A DNA stretch of 6,955 nt from Pseudomonadota bacterium. GTDB lineage: Bacteria > Pseudomonadota > Gammaproteobacteria > Burkholderiales > Burkholderiaceae_D. The notes beneath the pieces are model-generated. The model searched no databases and had not been told where the DNA came from. It worked only from the letters and a program-made list of their open reading frames with translations. Position 1 is the first letter of the stretch, and the number at the start of each line of letters is the position of its first letter. Shown here piece by piece: positions 6,595 to 6,955 of this stretch. Position numbers and translations under genes: made by a program. The stretch covers positions 1 through 6,955 of the forward strand of contig JAEZVM010000423.1 in the NCBI GenBank assembly GCA_023420795.1, given 5' to 3'.

Positions 6595-6679
6595 GACCGG
6601 CGCGCATCCTATTCGCGCCTCCGAGCCGTACCGGTTCGCTGCATGCACGACGCTACGCGTGCAAGGACAGGCCGATACA

Positions 6680-6685
6680 TATAAT
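6680..6685 (+). promoter_or_regulatory. Possible promoter -10 for ccmA
   Basis: TATAAT is a perfect -10 hexamer in the spacer, but no good -35 is seen 16-18 bases upstream. If used, the transcript would start near 6692 and have a leader of about 168 bases that includes the ccmA hairpin. It could also be a chance AT-rich patch. Confidence 0.3.
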
Positions 6686-6813
6686 ATGCGTGCCGACCGG
6701 TGAAGTTCCGGGCGCTTTGATGTGGGCGCCATATGTAACGCATATGCCCGCCATCCGTTTGCATTTCAATCATCCTATGCCGCATTCGATTCTGTTTTCG
6801 CCTCCTTGTACGA

Positions 6814-6858
6814 TGCGTTCTTTCCCGGCTTTGCAGGGCAAGGCCGGGAAAGGGCGCG
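6814..6858 (+). promoter_or_regulatory. Long hairpin covering the ccmA ribosome binding site
   Basis: CTTTCCCGGCTTTGC (6820-6834) pairs with GCAAGGCCGGGAAAG (6838-6852) over 15 positions, with one G-U pair and the 3-base loop AGG. Allowing further G-U pairs, the stem extends outward to 6814/6858, giving 21 pairs. The 3' arm contains the purine-rich ribosome binding site GGGAAAGGG (6846-6854) and ends one base before the ccmA ATG at 6860. No T run follows on either strand, so it does not look like a terminator. It could repress ccmA translation until opened by a protein, an RNA, or ribosome traffic. Confidence 0.7.
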
Positions 6859-6859
6859 A

Positions 6860-6955
6860 ATGACGCTGCAGGCCCATCAACTTTCTTGCATTCGCGGCGA
6901 CCTTCAACTTTTTGCTGACATCAGTTTTGACGTCCATCCCGGCGATGCCCTGTGG
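6860..6955 (+). CDS. ccmA: Cytochrome c biogenesis haem exporter ATPase CcmA (5' part only)
   Basis: Only the first 32 codons are in the window. They read as the first strands of an ABC ATPase: MTLQAHQLSCIRGDLQLF, then ADISFDVHPGDALW. The spacing H-x-L-x-C-x-R-G-(D)-x-x-LF-x-x-(I/V)-SF is typical of CcmA, the ATP-hydrolysing subunit of the CcmAB haem exporter. CcmAB releases haem-loaded CcmE in System I cytochrome c maturation at the inner membrane. The Walker A motif would begin just past the right edge, so the ATPase cannot be confirmed here. GGGAAAGGG precedes the ATG by about 5 bases but lies within a strong hairpin. Another ABC transporter ATPase is the alternative; a following ccmB would settle it. 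Confidence 0.75.
   Translation, partial: MTLQAHQLSCIRGDLQLFADISFDVHPGDALW

Larger units (their letters stand above)
6542..6859. other. 318-bp structured spacer between regulator gene and ccmA
   Basis: I see no convincing gene here. The spacer is dense in inverted repeats. These include the terminator-like stem (6567-6588), a GC-rich 6-bp stem GGCGCG/CGCGCC (6599-6619), TGCACG/CGTGCA (6644-6663), a CATATG pair around TAACG (6730-6746), and the hairpin at the ccmA start (6814-6858). The arms GTACGGC (6559-6565) and GCCGTAC (6625-6631) can close the first two stems into a three-way junction. This could be a regulatory leader, a 3' UTR-derived small RNA, or simply two untranslated regions back to back. 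Confidence 0.5.

Noticed and set aside
5813..6732. Minus-strand open frames opposite and downstream of the regulator gene
   Set aside because: They overlap the conserved Crp/Fnr domains on the other strand and show no recognisable motif.
6814..6858. The ccmA hairpin read as a rho-independent terminator
   Set aside because: Neither strand has a T run after the stem, and the 3' arm contains the ribosome binding site of the next gene.
1..6955. Mobile elements, CRISPR arrays, tRNA or rRNA genes
   Set aside because: I found no transposase or integrase motifs, regularly spaced repeats, or RNA gene signatures.

Overview
The window is GC-rich DNA, most likely from a betaproteobacterium of the Burkholderiales. 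An Oxalobacteraceae-like organism is my best guess from gene content and protein style; I could not run a search. It holds six complete or nearly complete genes plus the first 32 codons of a seventh. All look intact, and there is no sign of an insertion sequence, prophage, CRISPR array, tRNA or rRNA.

Left part (1-2135): a minus-strand FAD-dependent oxidase closely resembling alkyldihydroxyacetone-phosphate synthase (AGPS), cut by the left edge, is divergent from an AraC-type regulator. The 98-bp spacer between them should hold both promoters. A bidirectional hairpin terminator (2152-2178) separates the regulator from the convergent acetate kinase gene.

Middle part (2200-5469): three minus-strand genes. 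In transcription order they are a hemerythrin-like diiron protein, a fused MaoC hydratase / phosphate acyltransferase, and ackA. The last two overlap by 4 bases (ATGA), so acyl-CoA to acyl-phosphate and acyl-phosphate to acid plus ATP are coupled steps. No clear terminator lies in the 193-bp gap after the hemerythrin gene, so all three might share a transcript.

Right part (5470-6955): a 361-bp regulatory region separates the hemerythrin gene from a divergent Crp/Fnr-family regulator. This regulator has the FNR-type recognition helix (E-x-x-S-R) but lacks the amino-terminal cysteine cluster of FNR, so it resembles the DNR/NnrR type. A near-perfect FNR-type box, TTGAT-N4-ATCAT, lies at 5675-5688, about 41 bp upstream of the start site inferred for the regulator gene. 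This suggests self-regulation or an FNR cascade, possibly with shared control of the hemerythrin gene. A 318-bp spacer rich in RNA secondary structure follows, and then ccmA begins (cytochrome c maturation haem exporter ATPase). A long hairpin covers the ccmA ribosome binding site.

Together the right two thirds read as a low-oxygen or nitric-oxide-responsive neighbourhood: a diiron protein, substrate-level ATP formation, a DNR-like regulator and cytochrome c maturation. The most unusual signals are the hairpin on the ccmA ribosome binding site and the mutually exclusive stems downstream of the regulator gene.
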